Shown one piece after another: positions 6,250 through 6,498 of a stretch of DNA of 6,498 nucleotides. The stretch is taken from the NCBI GenBank assembly GCA_018375265.1, contig JAHADO010000078.1:1-6498 (forward strand), read 5' to 3'. Position 1 is the first letter of the stretch, and every line of letters begins with the position of its first letter. This DNA is from Campylobacter concisus. GTDB lineage: Bacteria > Campylobacterota > Campylobacteria > Campylobacterales > Campylobacteraceae. The position numbers and the translations under genes are program-made. Below the pieces are notes generated by a model. That model had not been told where the DNA came from and searched no databases. It saw only the letters and a program-made list of their open reading frames with translations.

Positions 6250-6498
6250 TTATATACTAAACTCGCTTATTTCATTAAAATTTAGGTATTTATAAATTTG
6301 ATCTTTGTTTAAACTAAGGCTATCTCTTACTATTTTTTTATACTCGCTAACGCTTGGCAAACGCCCTAGTAGCGCGCATACGGCGGCTAGCTCGGCACTT
6401 CCTAGATAGACCTTTGCGCCCATGCCCATTCTGTTGTCAAAATTTCTAGTCGAGGTCGAAAAAACGACGGCATTATCGTTCACTCTTGCTTGATTGCC
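6250..6498 (-). CDS. acnB: Aconitate hydratase B, C-terminal part (5' end outside window)
   Basis: The frame is open to the right edge and gives the last 82 residues before TAA 6252-6250. The internal GTG at 6483 is a valine codon (GNQARVNDN), not a start. The sequence follows the end of AcnB: GNQARV (1-6), the substrate-site motif STSTRNF (14-20) with its arginine, [26 protein letters not shown], and the closing [14 protein letters not shown]. coli AcnB continues about 17 residues further, so this copy ends slightly earlier. AcnB is a cytosolic 4Fe-4S enzyme that interconverts citrate and isocitrate in the TCA cycle; the cluster-free form binds mRNA in some bacteria. Its cluster cysteines are outside the window. 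It is the first visible gene of the minus-strand array; 36 nt separate it from the ankyrin gene. Confidence 0.95.
   Translation of the reverse strand, partial: GNQARVNDNAVVFSTSTRNFDNRMGMGAKVYLGSAELAAVCALLGRLPSVSEYKKIVRDSLSLNKDQIYKYLNFNEISEFSI

Larger units (their letters stand above)
196..6498 (-). other. Probable six-gene operon or read-through block: acnB - ankyrin - ydfG-like - nhaC - trmA - ilvA
   Basis: All six genes lie on the minus strand with gaps of 36, 8, 9, 2 and 14 nt. Several Shine-Dalgarno sequences touch or overlap the previous stop codon (TAGGA before the dehydrogenase, TAAGGAG before nhaC). No hairpin terminator is visible between genes, and the first strong candidate is at 162-187 after ilvA. 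Co-transcription is inferred from this spacing; an extra promoter near 6240 is possible. The 5' limit is outside the window. Confidence 0.65.

Noticed and set aside
6481..6483. GTG at 6483 as start of a 77-aa gene
   Set aside because: The frame continues to the window edge with GNQAR, which matches AcnB; this is the 3' end of acnB and not a small gene.
1..6498. CRISPR arrays, tRNA/rRNA genes, insertion sequences, phage or defence genes
   Set aside because: No regularly spaced repeats, cloverleaf-like sequences, transposase motifs or integrase motifs were seen on either strand. Every long stretch is explained by conserved metabolic or membrane genes.

Overview
The window looks like a piece of a Campylobacter chromosome. 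Base composition is about 40% G+C by rough hand count, which is higher than C. jejuni and closer to the C. concisus/curvus/showae group. The hexamer AAATTT is everywhere, ribosome binding sites are AGGA/GGAG, and spacers between genes are very short. The gene order acnB, ankyrin-repeat protein, short-chain dehydrogenase, NhaC-type antiporter, trmA, ilvA matches, from memory, the Cj0835c-Cj0828c neighbourhood of C. jejuni. That comparison was not checked by a search.

Layout: positions 2-151 (+ strand) hold the last 49 codons of a gene that reads like the C-terminal beta-barrel of an autotransporter or other outer-membrane protein. It converges on the minus-strand block, and a perfect 9-bp inverted repeat (162-187) lies between them as a probable shared terminator. 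The rest of the window, from the right edge down to 196, is one tightly packed minus-strand array, given here in transcription order. It begins with the C-terminus of aconitase B (cut by the right edge), then a secreted ankyrin-repeat protein, a YdfG-like NADP-dependent 3-hydroxy acid dehydrogenase, an NhaC-family Na+/H+ antiporter, TrmA tRNA methyltransferase, and IlvA threonine ammonia-lyase with an ACT domain. The gaps are 36, 8, 9, 2 and 14 nt, so co-transcription is likely. A possible extra promoter lies just after acnB.

The genes do not form one obvious pathway. They cover the TCA cycle (acnB), hydroxy-amino-acid/3-hydroxy-acid redox (YdfG-like), isoleucine precursor supply (ilvA), ion homeostasis (nhaC) and tRNA modification (trmA). 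This is mostly an ordinary conserved core region, and I see no phage, transposon, CRISPR, tRNA, rRNA or defence system. The points most worth a second look are a TrmA that carries an RlmD-like four-cysteine iron-sulphur pattern, the large excess of AAATTT, and the secreted ankyrin protein with an unassigned N-terminal half. No stretch longer than 300 bases lacks a gene.
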